Source: Ramicandelaber brevisporus
Taxonomy: Eukaryota > Kickxellomycota > Ramicandelaberales > Ramicandelaberaceae
Direction of reading: 5' to 3'
Assembly: GCA_025201865.1 (NCBI GenBank)
Contig: MU602845.1
Span: 1-42,179 of the forward strand
Length of the DNA stretch: 42,179 nucleotides
The notes beneath the pieces are model-generated. The model was given only the letters and a program-made list of their open reading frames with translations, was not told the DNA's origin and did no database searches. Numbering within the stretch: the stretch's first letter is position 1; every line of letters starts with the position of its first letter. The position numbers and the translations under genes were made by a program. This document shows positions 20,026-29,439 of the stretch, piece after piece.

Positions 20026-20436
20026 ATGCATTTTGCACAGGTCCTCCGCTGCCTCTTCTTTCTTTTACTTGCACTGCTGCTATCCGGTGACAAGCTTCAT
20101 GTAAGTGCTCGTCCTATCCCTAGCCCGCGTCCTGTGCCTAAGCCTCTCTTCTTCTTGGCCGCCCTCGGTGCTTTGGCTGCGAAGGCCGCGGTCAAAGGTG
20201 GTGCAATTGCTGGCAAAGCAGTTGCTCTGGGCAAAAAGGGTGCCGCCATAGCCAAGGCGGGTAAGTTTGCCGGCAAAGCAGCCAAGGCAGCCAAAGTTGT
20301 AAAGAACGCTAAGCACTTCCAGACTGCCAAGAATGTGTTCAACGTAGCCAAAAAGGTCAACCAGGTCCGTACCAATGTCCAGCGCATTCAAAGAGCAGTT
20401 CAGAAGAAGACTGCTGTTGCTGGCGTTGTTCGTTAA
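20026..20436 (+). CDS. Secreted cationic Ala/Lys-rich protein, array copy 3
   Basis: This is the 136-residue third paralog. The signal peptide MHFAQVLRCLFFLLLALLLS ends near HVSA, the linker is RPIPSPRPVPKPLFFLAALG, and the core GALAAKAAVKGGAIAGKAVA continues to AGKFAGKAAKAAKVVKNAKH. The end is shared with copy 2. I count about 24 Lys plus Arg and no Asp or Glu after the predicted cleavage site, so the mature protein is extremely basic. Its linker is closer to copy 1 while its core is closer to copy 2, which hints at recombination or conversion between copies. The 3' flank (TTAAGAAAAGTATCACAT) matches that of copy 2. CSN8 follows 220 bases downstream on the same strand and is probably unrelated. 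Confidence 0.82.
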   Translation: MHFAQVLRCLFFLLLALLLSGDKLHVSARPIPSPRPVPKPLFFLAALGALAAKAAVKGGAIAGKAVALGKKGAAIAKAGKFAGKAAKAAKVVKNAKHFQTAKNVFNVAKKVNQVRTNVQRIQRAVQKKTAVAGVVR

Positions 20437-20657
20437 GAAAAGTATCACATTTATTTTGCATCTTGCATTTTTGCATTCTCATTATCATCATTAACATCCT
20501 TCTCATTATTATCATTCTCGTTATCATCGTTATTATTATCATCATCATTGACAGTTAATTTTTCTCACTTTATGTCTTTTGTTTCTGCTTTTGTTTCTGT
20601 TTTTGTTTTTGTTTTCGCATTCAATTATTTTTTTGTAAACACACACCGAAGCGCAGC

Positions 20658-21431
20658 ATGGCAGCCACGACAACTACAACCATCCTCGAGAGCCTAAACA
20701 AAGCAATCAGTTCTGGCGCACCGATCGCCGAGATCGTTGCGCTTGCTGAGCAACTCGAAGTCGATGCTGCTCTCCAGCTTCCGGCCGTCAACGATCCACA
20801 GCAGAACCAACACGATACCCAGCTACTCGTGAGTTTGTATTGCATTCTTGTCGCGGCACACATCATCTCCAACGATTTGCCTGCAGCTCAGCAGGCTTTC
20901 CAGCGTGCTCCTCTACAGGCTCACCAAGTCGCATTCACCAAAGCTTCCACCGCCCCCGCACTCGCATCCAGTAAAGGTGCTGTTGCTGCTGCTGCTGACG
21001 ACGACGAGACTTATTCGGCGCTGAGCAGCGTGTGGGCCATTGGTGCCGCTTTGCAGGAAAACAGGTTTGCTGACGCGTTTTTGCTGCTTGCATACGCTCC
21101 AGCCAAGAGCGCCGAGCTTACCCATATTGTTGGTATGCAGGAGTTGTTTGCGGTTATGGAAGAAAGCATCCGGGCGAGAGTGATCAAGTTGGTTGAACTT
21201 GCGTATTCTGCAATCAAGATCACCGAGCTGACTTCGATTCTCGGCCTGGATGTGTTGCAGCAGAACGGAGTGCAGGATGTTCTGACACTGGCTCAAAAGC
21301 GGGGTTGGACCGTTGATGAGGTCAAGGGCATCGTTATGCCAAATGCTCAGCAGAAGGCAACCAGGCTCAATGTGGACATCAGCCAGATTGGAACATTGGT
21401 TGGTACTGCCCACGACATTGCCACTTGGTAA
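20658..21431 (+). CDS. CSN8: COP9 signalosome subunit 8 (CSN8/PSMD8/eIF3k domain)
   Basis: The 257-residue product looks like CSN8, a PCI-domain subunit of the complex that removes NEDD8 from cullins and so tunes cullin-RING ubiquitin ligases. Family features: the helical N-terminal half with HIISNDLPAAQQAFQRAP, then YSALSSVWAIGAALQENRFA, the helix ESIRARVIKLVELAYSAIKI, and the winged-helix segment ELTSILGL... VQDVLTLAQKRGWTVDE followed by VKGIVMPNAQ. The end (DISQIGTLVGTAHDIATW) is short. An Ala/Asp linker at about 107-117 (GAVAAAADDDE) separates the halves. It is convergent with the UBP14 gene with only about 56 bases between stop codons. The related PSMD8 and eIF3k are less likely given the length and motifs. 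Confidence 0.78.
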   Translation: MAATTTTTILESLNKAISSGAPIAEIVALAEQLEVDAALQLPAVNDPQQNQHDTQLLVSLYCILVAAHIISNDLPAAQQAFQRAPLQAHQVAFTKASTAPALASSKGAVAAAADDDETYSALSSVWAIGAALQENRFADAFLLLAYAPAKSAELTHIVGMQELFAVMEESIRARVIKLVELAYSAIKITELTSILGLDVLQQNGVQDVLTLAQKRGWTVDEVKGIVMPNAQQKATRLNVDISQIGTLVGTAHDIATW

Positions 21432-21488
21432 CCAGCTATAGTTTTTTCTTTCTTTTTAAACAAAAGAGTACAGTCTTTCAATTTAAAC

Positions 21489-24038
21489 TTATATGCGACT
21501 AAAGAAGTAAAGATAGGCGTGTTCACTTGGAGCATCTGGGCACTGGACAACGCGACTGTCGTTGTAGAGAACCCAGCCATTCTCGTGAGTATTCTGTTGC
21601 TGTTGCTGCTGCTGCTCATCGAAGTTGCGACGCACATGAGCTACATAATGACCACAGTGGACAGAAGTACCCTTGTGTGAGATGAAGCTCTGGAGATAGT
21701 AGCGGCCCTGCGCCTGAGCGCTCAGTACATTCATCAGCGCGCTGGTAGCAGCAGTAGCAGGGGCAGCCGCCACATCGACATCGCCCATGTCTTCTGGATG
21801 GTTAAACAACCAATCAACAGCACGAGCAATATCGCCGTTGGTTTCGCGCAGTGCCTTGAGCCCCTGCTTGCGAGTGAAGCCCATCTCTTCAAGCATGGAG
21901 GTATCGATGCTTGGATCGTCATTGACAGGAGCAGTCTGCGGCACGATTGGAGCGTCAATATCGGGATCCTCCATATGCTCAAATAGCCAGCCGGCAGCTG
22001 CCTCAACGCCGCCCATTGGACCAACGGCAATAAGCGCCTTCTTGCAGCGAATCTCTGGGAAGCCCATCTCCTGCAGCATCATCAGAGCATCGGCATCAAA
22101 CTGAGGCTCTGCAGCCACGGCGGCACCAGCAGCAGGCTCGTCGGCCGGCAGAAGCTCTTCGTTAGGCTGTGGACCATGGCCACGATACGGCTCGAGGTCA
22201 ATGGCACCATCCGAGATGATGACAGGGACGCTGATCTTGGTTGGTACCCAGTTGACAGGAATGAAGCGAGACACTTGCACTGCTAACACGCGCGGGAATG
22301 TGGCAAACCGAGTTGAGCTGGTTGCCGTGGTGGATGTCTTGCAGTGTGGGCAGTTGTAGCCCTCCAGAGTGTGTGGCATGGTAAACAAATCGAGACACTG
22401 CGCCAATGTGACTGGTTCATAAGCTTCATCGCCATCACCAGTGTCGTTCGTGTTGGGCCGAACCGCATCAGACTTGCGAATAGCCGGTGCCTGCAGAGCA
22501 ATATCGGTAGTGGTTGAATCAGTGTAGCGCACGCGGTGGCACTTTTGGCACTCGAGACGATGTTCGAGACGGCAGGCAAACACAGTAGTCGGGTCACTGT
22601 TCGCCGTGTTGTTTCCGCTGCTGAAGCTGGTGGCTCCAGCGGTGCCAGCCACCTTCTCGCGCTGCTGAACAACCTTGACAAGGTGCTGGAAGAACTCATG
22701 GGCATCCTGCTGACGCATTGTGGAGAACTCGGGATGATCTTGGCCAATCAACGACTTGAACATGCCTGGTGAGATGCCATCTTGGCTCTGGACCTCATCA
22801 GCAGCTGGCTTGTCGGACTCGGATGCATTCTTGCGGACGGTAGCTGGCTTGGAATAGCGGCCGCTGAGCAAGCCATCGGCGAGCTTGCCCATCTGGCAGT
22901 GGAAGCACTTGGCGGGGCTCGCTACTGAGCAAGTCAGGTGGTGCTCGTGAGCAATTGCCGAGTCAGGTCCGCCGTATCGCTCAGCAATCTCAGGAACAGC
23001 AAATACCGACTGCAGCACAGATGCCATGTAGCATGTGTTGCCCAGGTTGCGAATGCCAGTCAGACCAGGCCCAAAGACAGGTGGCAGTTGCGTACCATCG
23101 GCGCTAGTCATCGCAAAGTCAAACTTGAGGTTGTACTCGAGCTGCATCTCCGCCAATGTACGATCGGTCTTGACCATGTCATGGACATTGATTCCAAATG
23201 TAGCCAAATGTGCACGAAGATCAAAATCAACACTGGCATCATCGCAGGCATAACAAAACACATCGGCCGAGCCTTCGGGCGTAATCGTACCCAGCTTAAC
23301 ATTGACAGCGTGGCCAGTGGCTTTGAAATGGTCGATGGCATGGTTGTTGCCGCCTGATCCATCAAACTGACGCCGTCCGCATCCAACAGCACCGCATGCC
23401 AAACACAGCCACAGATTCTCCTTGAGATCGCACGAGCTACAATGGCTGCGATCCAGGCTGGCCGTTTCGGCGGTTGGCTCAACCTGATTAATCATCAAAG
23501 AATGCTCGCACGCGGCTGGAGGAGGCTCCTCCCAGGTGCTGCCAGTTCGCTTGTGTTCAGCCGAAACTGTAAGAAGAACGGCGTCCACCATGTTGGCAAG
23601 ACCGGGAACCTGAGCCACGTCAACTTCGCCGGCGCTGCTTGGGCTCTGGACACCGCACGCGTAGCAGATGACCTTTGTAAGAAGCTCATAGTCCTCGTTC
23701 GGGTCCTTTTCGACAACCATCAGCTTCGTCATCTTGTGTGGTGGCGGCTGCTCGCTGGCCTCCGCCTCAGCGGACGAAGCAGCAGCAGCAGCAGCAGCGG
23801 TTGCTTGGCGTGGAACACGGCGGATATTGAGCGCAAGTGGGTGCGCAGACTTGCGGTAGTGGGTCTCTGCGTGTGCGCGCTGCGGATCGAGACAGCCGCC
23901 GTTGAAGCAGGACAGGCACACGTTGATGCCCAGATCGTCGTCGTGCGTATCAAAGCACTGCGTGCACTCTTCCTTGTACACGAGCGAATCGGCCGTTGGC
24001 GGCACAAGCCGAGCGTTGAGAGCGTGCGTGCAGGCCAT
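21489..24038 (-). CDS. UBP14: Ubiquitin carboxyl-terminal hydrolase of the USP5/UBP14 (isopeptidase T) type
   Basis: The 849-residue enzyme would disassemble free (unanchored) polyubiquitin chains and recycle ubiquitin. Order of domains: a variant zinc finger at the N-terminus (CTQCFDTHDDDLGINVCLSC), the UBP-type zinc finger at about 176-264 (HCSSCDLKENLWLCLACGAV), the catalytic Cys box GLTGIRNLGNTCYMASVLQS with Cys336, a zinc ribbon (CQKCHRVRYTD), UBA1 (about 645-690, ALMMLQEMGFPEIRCKKAL), UBA2 (about 708-750, MLEEMGFTRKQGLKALRETN), and the His box SVHCGHYVAHV with His797, then WVLYNDSRVV. Two UBA domains inside the catalytic core are diagnostic of the subfamily. The start MACTHALN is the best ATG, because the more 5' frame lacks a good one. 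Length matches yeast Ubp14 and human USP5. Confidence 0.95.
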   Translation of the reverse strand: MACTHALNARLVPPTADSLVYKEECTQCFDTHDDDLGINVCLSCFNGGCLDPQRAHAETHYRKSAHPLALNIRRVPRQATAAAAAAASSAEAEASEQPPPHKMTKLMVVEKDPNEDYELLTKVICYACGVQSPSSAGEVDVAQVPGLANMVDAVLLTVSAEHKRTGSTWEEPPPAACEHSLMINQVEPTAETASLDRSHCSSCDLKENLWLCLACGAVGCGRRQFDGSGGNNHAIDHFKATGHAVNVKLGTITPEGSADVFCYACDDASVDFDLRAHLATFGINVHDMVKTDRTLAEMQLEYNLKFDFAMTSADGTQLPPVFGPGLTGIRNLGNTCYMASVLQSVFAVPEIAERYGGPDSAIAHEHHLTCSVASPAKCFHCQMGKLADGLLSGRYSKPATVRKNASESDKPAADEVQSQDGISPGMFKSLIGQDHPEFSTMRQQDAHEFFQHLVKVVQQREKVAGTAGATSFSSGNNTANSDPTTVFACRLEHRLECQKCHRVRYTDSTTTDIALQAPAIRKSDAVRPNTNDTGDGDEAYEPVTLAQCLDLFTMPHTLEGYNCPHCKTSTTATSSTRFATFPRVLAVQVSRFIPVNWVPTKISVPVIISDGAIDLEPYRGHGPQPNEELLPADEPAAGAAVAAEPQFDADALMMLQEMGFPEIRCKKALIAVGPMGGVEAAAGWLFEHMEDPDIDAPIVPQTAPVNDDPSIDTSMLEEMGFTRKQGLKALRETNGDIARAVDWLFNHPEDMGDVDVAAAPATAATSALMNVLSAQAQGRYYLQSFISHKGTSVHCGHYVAHVRRNFDEQQQQQQQNTHENGWVLYNDSRVVQCPDAPSEHAYLYFFSRI

Positions 24039-24810
24039 CGTTGAGTTTGGTTTGTTTATTCTTTGTTGCGGTTCGCCGTGAAGTCGAAACAGAAACGACC
24101 TTTTTTCGTGACACATTCGACTCATCCGCATTCGATTCATCTGACAAGAGCGATGCAGTAGTATATCTTTATGCAAATCCGCCTGTTTCCAGACAAATTT
24201 GACTAGAAAATTTGTTTTTACGAGCTTAGAGCTTGTAAATGTTCACCCACATAAAGGGCGCACCGGACGCCATGCAACGGCCAGACCACCATGACCTAAT
24301 ACAACGAGTGTTGTTTCAGCCAAAAATGGTACATAAGCACTCCATCCGTGTAGAGAGTGCCGGCCGACAGACATGTGGGATAGGATAACCTACCTCGTCT
24401 GTTCAAGGAGCCGATGCGGCTGTCGGCGGACGCCTTGGACAGCCGTCTTGAGACGGTCAAGAGCACACAAATACTTACCGAGTGAAGGAAACGGACTTAC
24501 CGAATGGAGGAAACAGACACCGAAGGGAAGTAACGAGTGACGATGGCAGAAGCAGTTTGAAGAAAGTAGAAAGTGAAAAGGTTTGGGTGAACAGAGGAAG
24601 AGAAGAGGCAAGGCTGAATGTGCAGTCAAGTGCTCAGCGACAACAACCACAAAAGTGAGACATGTGGCGCCACCAAAACAAGGCTCGAATTCTGATTTGT
24701 ACTTTATTCACTTTACTTATTTTCTCCGGATCCAGGCGGATTTGCTCATATATCTTTAAGAAGCATAAGATGACGGTGGTAAGAGATGACGTTGATGTTT
24801 TAAGTAAGCT
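24039..24810. other. Intergenic region between UBP14 start and DEF1-like 3' end
   Basis: About 770 bases. Two adjacent 22-base imperfect copies beginning CTTACCGA lie at 24474-24495 and 24496-24517. An 8-base inverted repeat GCCGACAG/CTGTCGGC (24363-24370 and 24420-24427) and a hairpin CCGTCT-TG-AGACGG at about 24443-24456 are also visible. No gene or tRNA is recognised. Confidence 0.6.
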
Positions 24811-27800
24811 TTACATGGCCCAGTATGGGTTGCCAGCTGCACCCGCCGCGCCACGGGCCGCCTGCTGCTCGGCGGTGGTTGCAGCACCGTATGGCGATGG
24901 CTGCGCACCAGCGCCGCCAGCCTGGCTCTGGCCGGACTGCTGTGGCTGGGTCGACTGCGGGTAGTAGCTTGGACCGGATGGCTGTGGCATTGGCATGCCT
25001 GGGTGGTGGTGAGTCTGCATGTACGGGTTTGCGTGGTGTGGCATGCCGTATGGGTTGGCGGAGCCTGGCTGATAGCCGCCGTAGGTGGCGCCTGGGTGGC
25101 CGAATGGAGAGCCGGTGGTGCCAGGGTGGGAGAGTCCAGGGTGAGCGCCATGCGGCTGCTGGCCGTAAGAGCCCATGGATGGGTACACGTTGTGCTGCTG
25201 GCCGTAGCCTTGCTGATGGGCACCCTGCTGAGACTGCTGCTGAGCGCCAGTCTGGTACGGGTTGTACTGGCTTTGGCCCTGAGCACCGCCCTTGGCAGCA
25301 TTGCCTGGAGTCGAGCCCGGCTGCTGCTGTTGCTGGGATGGAATGGAGCTGCCCTGGCCGCCTTGGATGGCGTCCATCTTGGCGCTGCCAAATCCACCGC
25401 CGCCGTACACGCCGTGCATCTGGTGTGGAATGCCACCAGCGCCGAGAGCGTAATCATCGTAGGCAGAGTACTGGTTAAACTGTTGCTGTGGGAACGAGCC
25501 CTGGGCATTTTGCTGTTGCTGCTGCTGTTGCTGCTGCTGGGCAGTCTGAGACTGCTGAGTAGTTGGACCCTTGGCACCTGGACCCTGCTGCTGAGCGCCT
25601 TGTTGACCAGCTTGCTGACCATTGCCGTAGCTACCAGCACCGCCCTGTGCGAAGCGGTTGTTCAGACCAGTGAAGCCACCTGGAGGGTAGGCGCCTGGCT
25701 GGGAGTGGAACTGGCCACTCTGCTGAGCGCCTGGACCACCGGCACTGGCGGCACCTGGGTACTGGCCTGGCTGCATGTAGTACGGGAAGTAGAACGGCAT
25801 GCCGCCCATGCCAGAATAGGCAGCCTGCTGCTGGGCAAGAAGCTGCTGGTGCTGCAGCATGCCTGGGACCATTGGCTGCGACACTGGTGGGACGCCCTGC
25901 TGCTGGGTAGCTCCAGCGCCAAGCTTGGAGTCGGCACCTGGCTGCTGCTGCTGGGCCTGAGATTGCTGCTGTTGAGACTGCTGCTGAGCGTCGAGACCGG
26001 CACCGTGGCTAATGTTGTAGTAGTTGCCATGGTTCAGGCTGTAGTAGTCAGCCTGGCGCATGGACTGCTGATAGTTTTGGACGTTCGGGTTTGCCAGCGA
26101 GCTGAAGTTGGGCTGGCGGCTAGCTCCCTTGCCGGCAGCGTGGCCAGCAGCCTGCTCAGACTGAGCACTCAGGCCAGGTGGCAGCTGCGATTGCTCGGAG
26201 GTGAACTTGGATGGTGGCTGAGTGCGAGTGAATGCAGTGCCAGCTGGATGAACTGACTTGGCTGGCTGCTCGACAGCTGGAGCGGGCTGCTCAGCAACTT
26301 GGCGCTTTGGAGATGTAGCGGCAGCAACGGCAGCGGCCGCGGAAGGAGCAGCTGCGGCCGAGGCATCGGCTGGCTTAGCAGCATCAACAACAGCTGGAGA
26401 AGCTGACTCAGAGCCAAAGCTGAGGCTGCCAAACTGAAGGCCAATGCGAGCCATGTTGGCGGCGTTGCTTGGCATAACGACAGCAGTGTCCAGTTGCTTC
26501 AGACGACGTGGTGGCTGAACAGCCTTGCTCGAGATGGATGGAGATGGCTGGGCAGCCGACGAGGCAGAGGAGGCAGACTGCTGGACGGCAGCAGGAGCCT
26601 GGCTGGCAATGGATGCAGTGACAGAGTAGCTCTGGATGGCTGGATCGCTCAGGGTGGCGCTGTGAGCGGGAGATGGCTCGACATCAGCTTGTGCTGGGGC
26701 AGCGCCAGATGATTCAGCAGAAACAGCTGGAGATGGCTCAGTGGCATCGGCAACAGACTTTGCAGACTGCTCCTCCTCATCCTCTTCTTCCTCGGTGGAT
26801 GCAACATCGGCTTCCTCGGAGACTTCAGACACAGCCTCAGACTCGACCTCTGCCTCGGCTGTCTTAGAGGACTCCTCTTCCTCAGCCACTGGCGCTGCCT
26901 CAGCAGCCTCAGCCTTCTCCTCCTGCTGTGGATCAACAGTCTCGCCTGCGCTCTCACCATCCTTCTGTCTCTTCTTTGGGACGTCCTGTGCTGGAGCTTC
27001 TGCCACAGAAGTGGACTCTGCTGCTACTGGTGCTGGCTCAGGAGCTGGCTTGACTGGCTGTGGTGCTTGTTTGATGGCATTTCGTGCGATACTTGCCCAG
27101 GACGGCTTGGCTGGCTGTGCTGGTGCTGGTGCTGGAACTGGTGTGACTGCGGCTGCTGGCTCTTGAGTCTCTTGCTGCTTAGGAGATGCCTTCTGTTGAG
27201 ACTGAGACTGAGTTTGCTTCTTGGAAGCACCAGATGCACCCTGCTGGTGGTGGTGTGCTGACTTCTGATATTGCTGCTGTGGTGGGGGAGTGCCCTTGTA
27301 TGGAGGACGCTGTTGGCCAGCGAGGCGCTCACGGTTTTGCTGGAAGCCGCCTGGACCTGCAAACTTGCCCGATGATGCGCCATGTGCACCAGACGATGGA
27401 GATGCCGACGAGCCGTGGTAGTGCTGATGATGTGGGCTCTGCTGCTGATGTTGCTGCTGCTGCTTGTCCTTGCGAGATACAACCGATCCCCACTGCTCAG
27501 CATGACCGCTGGAGATACGTGTAATGACCGTATCCAAGTCACCCTTGGCCTCCTCCAGTACGTACACAAGATCTTCAGCAGACCAGCTTGGGAACAATTC
27601 GCGCAACTGACGCAACTCACCAGAGTACTTGGCCTTCAATTCCTTGGCCTCGGCAGACTCGCTTGACGATGAAGACTCGCGCGGGTTGCCGCCATAGCCA
27701 CGGTAACCACCGCGAGGACCACCGGCGAACTTCTTGTTGCCAGGACGAACAGCGATCGCGGATCCAAGTGCTTGAGTGTTGACCCGATCGAACGCAGCAG

Positions 27801-28089
27801 ACTTGTCCAGCGCACCAGACGACGTGGTGGCAGCCTTGGATGATTTGTGGCTGACTGGGCCACCTGCAGCAGTGGAAGCAGAGGCTGGTGAGGTAGAGTC
27901 TGTGTTGGTGGTTGTAGTAGTGGCTGTGGTGGTGGTGGTGGTGCTTGAAGAGGAAGAAGCCTCAGTAGCTGTGATGGTGTTGTTGGTGTTGTTGTTGGTG
28001 TTGCTGCCGACTGCGCGCTTGTTGCGTGAAGCTGTTGATGAGGGGCCGCTGCTATTGTTGCGGCTGCCTGCGTCTGCTGGCGTTGTCAT
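24811..28089 (-). CDS. Def1-like CUE-domain, Gln-rich protein
   Basis: The 1092-residue product has the layout of yeast Def1, a ubiquitin-binding factor that promotes ubiquitylation and degradation of stalled RNA polymerase II. The N-terminus is Thr/Ser/Asn-rich (MTTPADAGSRNNSSGPSS), with an RGG-like patch (GGPRGGYRGYGG). The CUE domain is at about 156-198: GELRQLRELFPSWSAEDLVY and VLEEAKGDLDTVITRISSGH, then AEQWGSV, which is the Def1-specific continuation. A Pro/Ala and acidic middle (EEEEDEEEQ) is followed by a C-terminal half dominated by Gln, Gly, Tyr and Pro (MQPGQYPG, GGGGFGSAK). The frame is uninterrupted. The ATG at 28089 is chosen because the upstream extension lacks one. Length exceeds yeast Def1 (738), mostly by low-complexity sequence. 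Confidence 0.8.
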   Translation of the reverse strand: MTTPADAGSRNNSSGPSSTASRNKRAVGSNTNNNTNNTITATEASSSSSTTTTTTATTTTTNTDSTSPASASTAAGGPVSHKSSKAATTSSGALDKSAAFDRVNTQALGSAIAVRPGNKKFAGGPRGGYRGYGGNPRESSSSSESAEAKELKAKYSGELRQLRELFPSWSAEDLVYVLEEAKGDLDTVITRISSGHAEQWGSVVSRKDKQQQQHQQQSPHHQHYHGSSASPSSGAHGASSGKFAGPGGFQQNRERLAGQQRPPYKGTPPPQQQYQKSAHHHQQGASGASKKQTQSQSQQKASPKQQETQEPAAAVTPVPAPAPAQPAKPSWASIARNAIKQAPQPVKPAPEPAPVAAESTSVAEAPAQDVPKKRQKDGESAGETVDPQQEEKAEAAEAAPVAEEEESSKTAEAEVESEAVSEVSEEADVASTEEEEDEEEQSAKSVADATEPSPAVSAESSGAAPAQADVEPSPAHSATLSDPAIQSYSVTASIASQAPAAVQQSASSASSAAQPSPSISSKAVQPPRRLKQLDTAVVMPSNAANMARIGLQFGSLSFGSESASPAVVDAAKPADASAAAAPSAAAAVAAATSPKRQVAEQPAPAVEQPAKSVHPAGTAFTRTQPPSKFTSEQSQLPPGLSAQSEQAAGHAAGKGASRQPNFSSLANPNVQNYQQSMRQADYYSLNHGNYYNISHGAGLDAQQQSQQQQSQAQQQQPGADSKLGAGATQQQGVPPVSQPMVPGMLQHQQLLAQQQAAYSGMGGMPFYFPYYMQPGQYPGAASAGGPGAQQSGQFHSQPGAYPPGGFTGLNNRFAQGGAGSYGNGQQAGQQGAQQQGPGAKGPTTQQSQTAQQQQQQQQQQNAQGSFPQQQFNQYSAYDDYALGAGGIPHQMHGVYGGGGFGSAKMDAIQGGQGSSIPSQQQQQPGSTPGNAAKGGAQGQSQYNPYQTGAQQQSQQGAHQQGYGQQHNVYPSMGSYGQQPHGAHPGLSHPGTTGSPFGHPGATYGGYQPGSANPYGMPHHANPYMQTHHHPGMPMPQPSGPSYYPQSTQPQQSGQSQAGGAGAQPSPYGAATTAEQQAARGAAGAAGNPYWAM

Positions 28090-28783
28090 TTCGACTGTGC
28101 TTGTGCTGTTGTTGGTGGTGTTGGTGTGGGTGTTGGTGTTGTTAACGTTGATGATGGGCAACAAGACGATTGCGAGTTGTTGAGTGTTCTGTGAGGATAA
28201 CCTGAGAAACCCTCTGTAGCGCAGTCGACACCTGCACACACACACACACACACAATGAAACTGGAAGAAAAAGAAAAAATACGAGGCACTTTCTAAAAGA
28301 CACACTCCTTTGCCAAGCTGCCCCAAATCCTCTTTCCCTTTTTAATAAACTAGTAACTGAAGCAAAATAAACAGATAAACAAACAAACAAACAAACAAAC
28401 AAACGAACGAGTGAATGAGTGGATAAAGAAGAGTTACTGTCAGCGACTACTGGGTGCGTGTGGTGGCGCAGTATCAAGTTGCTCGTGTTTTTTTTTACTA
28501 CTTCAGCTCATCGAATGAATACCCTGTTCATGGAGGTATACTGAACCACGTGACTTCTGATTGGAGATGCACATCGTCTCAAGATATCGCTGGTGATCTC
28601 ACAACGGTATCTATTACGATACGTGATGTCACTAGCAAGGAGCGACGGCGTCACAGATCTTCATCCTGGCCGTGTAGCCATTTATTGAGTTGCCAAAGCA
28701 TCAGCCATTGACGATAGCCGCCGGGAATGGATTCAGAGCAAATCTTGGCCATATATGGCACTGCTACTATTGTTAATAATACT

Positions 28784-28824
<41 letters not shown>

Positions 28825-29439
28825 CGCTACTACTATTGCTGTGGCTGTGGCTGCAGCAATCTGGCACATGGTTGTTATGGGATCACTTGCACCAGGATTG
28901 ATTGATGGATGTGGCTAGTAAGGAATATCAAATAATCACATCTTCATTGCTTGCAGCATCTCGTTTCTTCTTTTTTGCATCCCTTCTCGATTCAACTCGA
29001 TTCAACTCGATTCAACTCAACTCATTCCAACTCGACTCTGTTAATGTTATTCATCAAATAGGAAAGTTACAAAAACGATTGCTATGCTGGCACCAATTAG
29101 TATAATAGCGCAGCAGTATCACATTGTGCATTTATCAGCATCCTGACCACACTCCAATCCCAATTTAAATTAGTGTGGCCGTTCAATCTGTTTTGTTTTT
29201 TTTGTTATTTTATTTTTTGTTATTTTTTTGCAATGCAATCTGTTAATTTATTCATTTAATTGCTCACGCACTCGAAAATTTACTGTGAGCAGCATTGTTT
29301 TTTGAATTTACTGCAACAAAGAACAAAAAAATTCACACCCGCCCAGTGCAGATCAGTCGCGCAGATTCAAGGTGTATATTCCTCCCTTTCGCCAACAGCA
29401 CCCAAGATCACTAAAAAGACCTCGAAGAGAAATTCACAA
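28090..29439. other. Divergent intergenic region between DEF1-like gene and uS17 gene
   Basis: About 1.35 kb. Microsatellites are (CA)n at about 28232-28254, (AAAC)n at about 28374-28405, (TTG)n at about 28785-28823, and a decamer TCGATTCAAC repeated about three times at about 28988-29019. The last 200 bases form the C/A-rich leader of the uS17 gene. No convincing gene or structural RNA is seen. Confidence 0.6.
28785..28823. repeat. (TTG)n microsatellite
   Basis: About thirteen consecutive TTG units in a non-coding region. The flanks contain further TTG-like and CTACTATTG units. Confidence 0.88.

Noticed and set aside
17454-20436. Array proteins as linker-histone (H1) relatives
   Set aside because: The AAKAAK composition is H1-like, but each protein has a signal peptide and Pro linker and lacks a globular winged-helix domain.
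24363-24456. Hairpins suggesting a structured RNA
   Set aside because: Only short isolated stems (8-base arms and a 6-base hairpin). No tRNA-like A/B boxes or known RNA consensus.
25003-26256. 417-codon open frame antisense to the DEF1-like gene
   Set aside because: It is the complement of Gln/Ala/Gly-rich codons, giving Leu/Trp/Val-rich translation with no domain. The minus-strand CUE protein explains the region.
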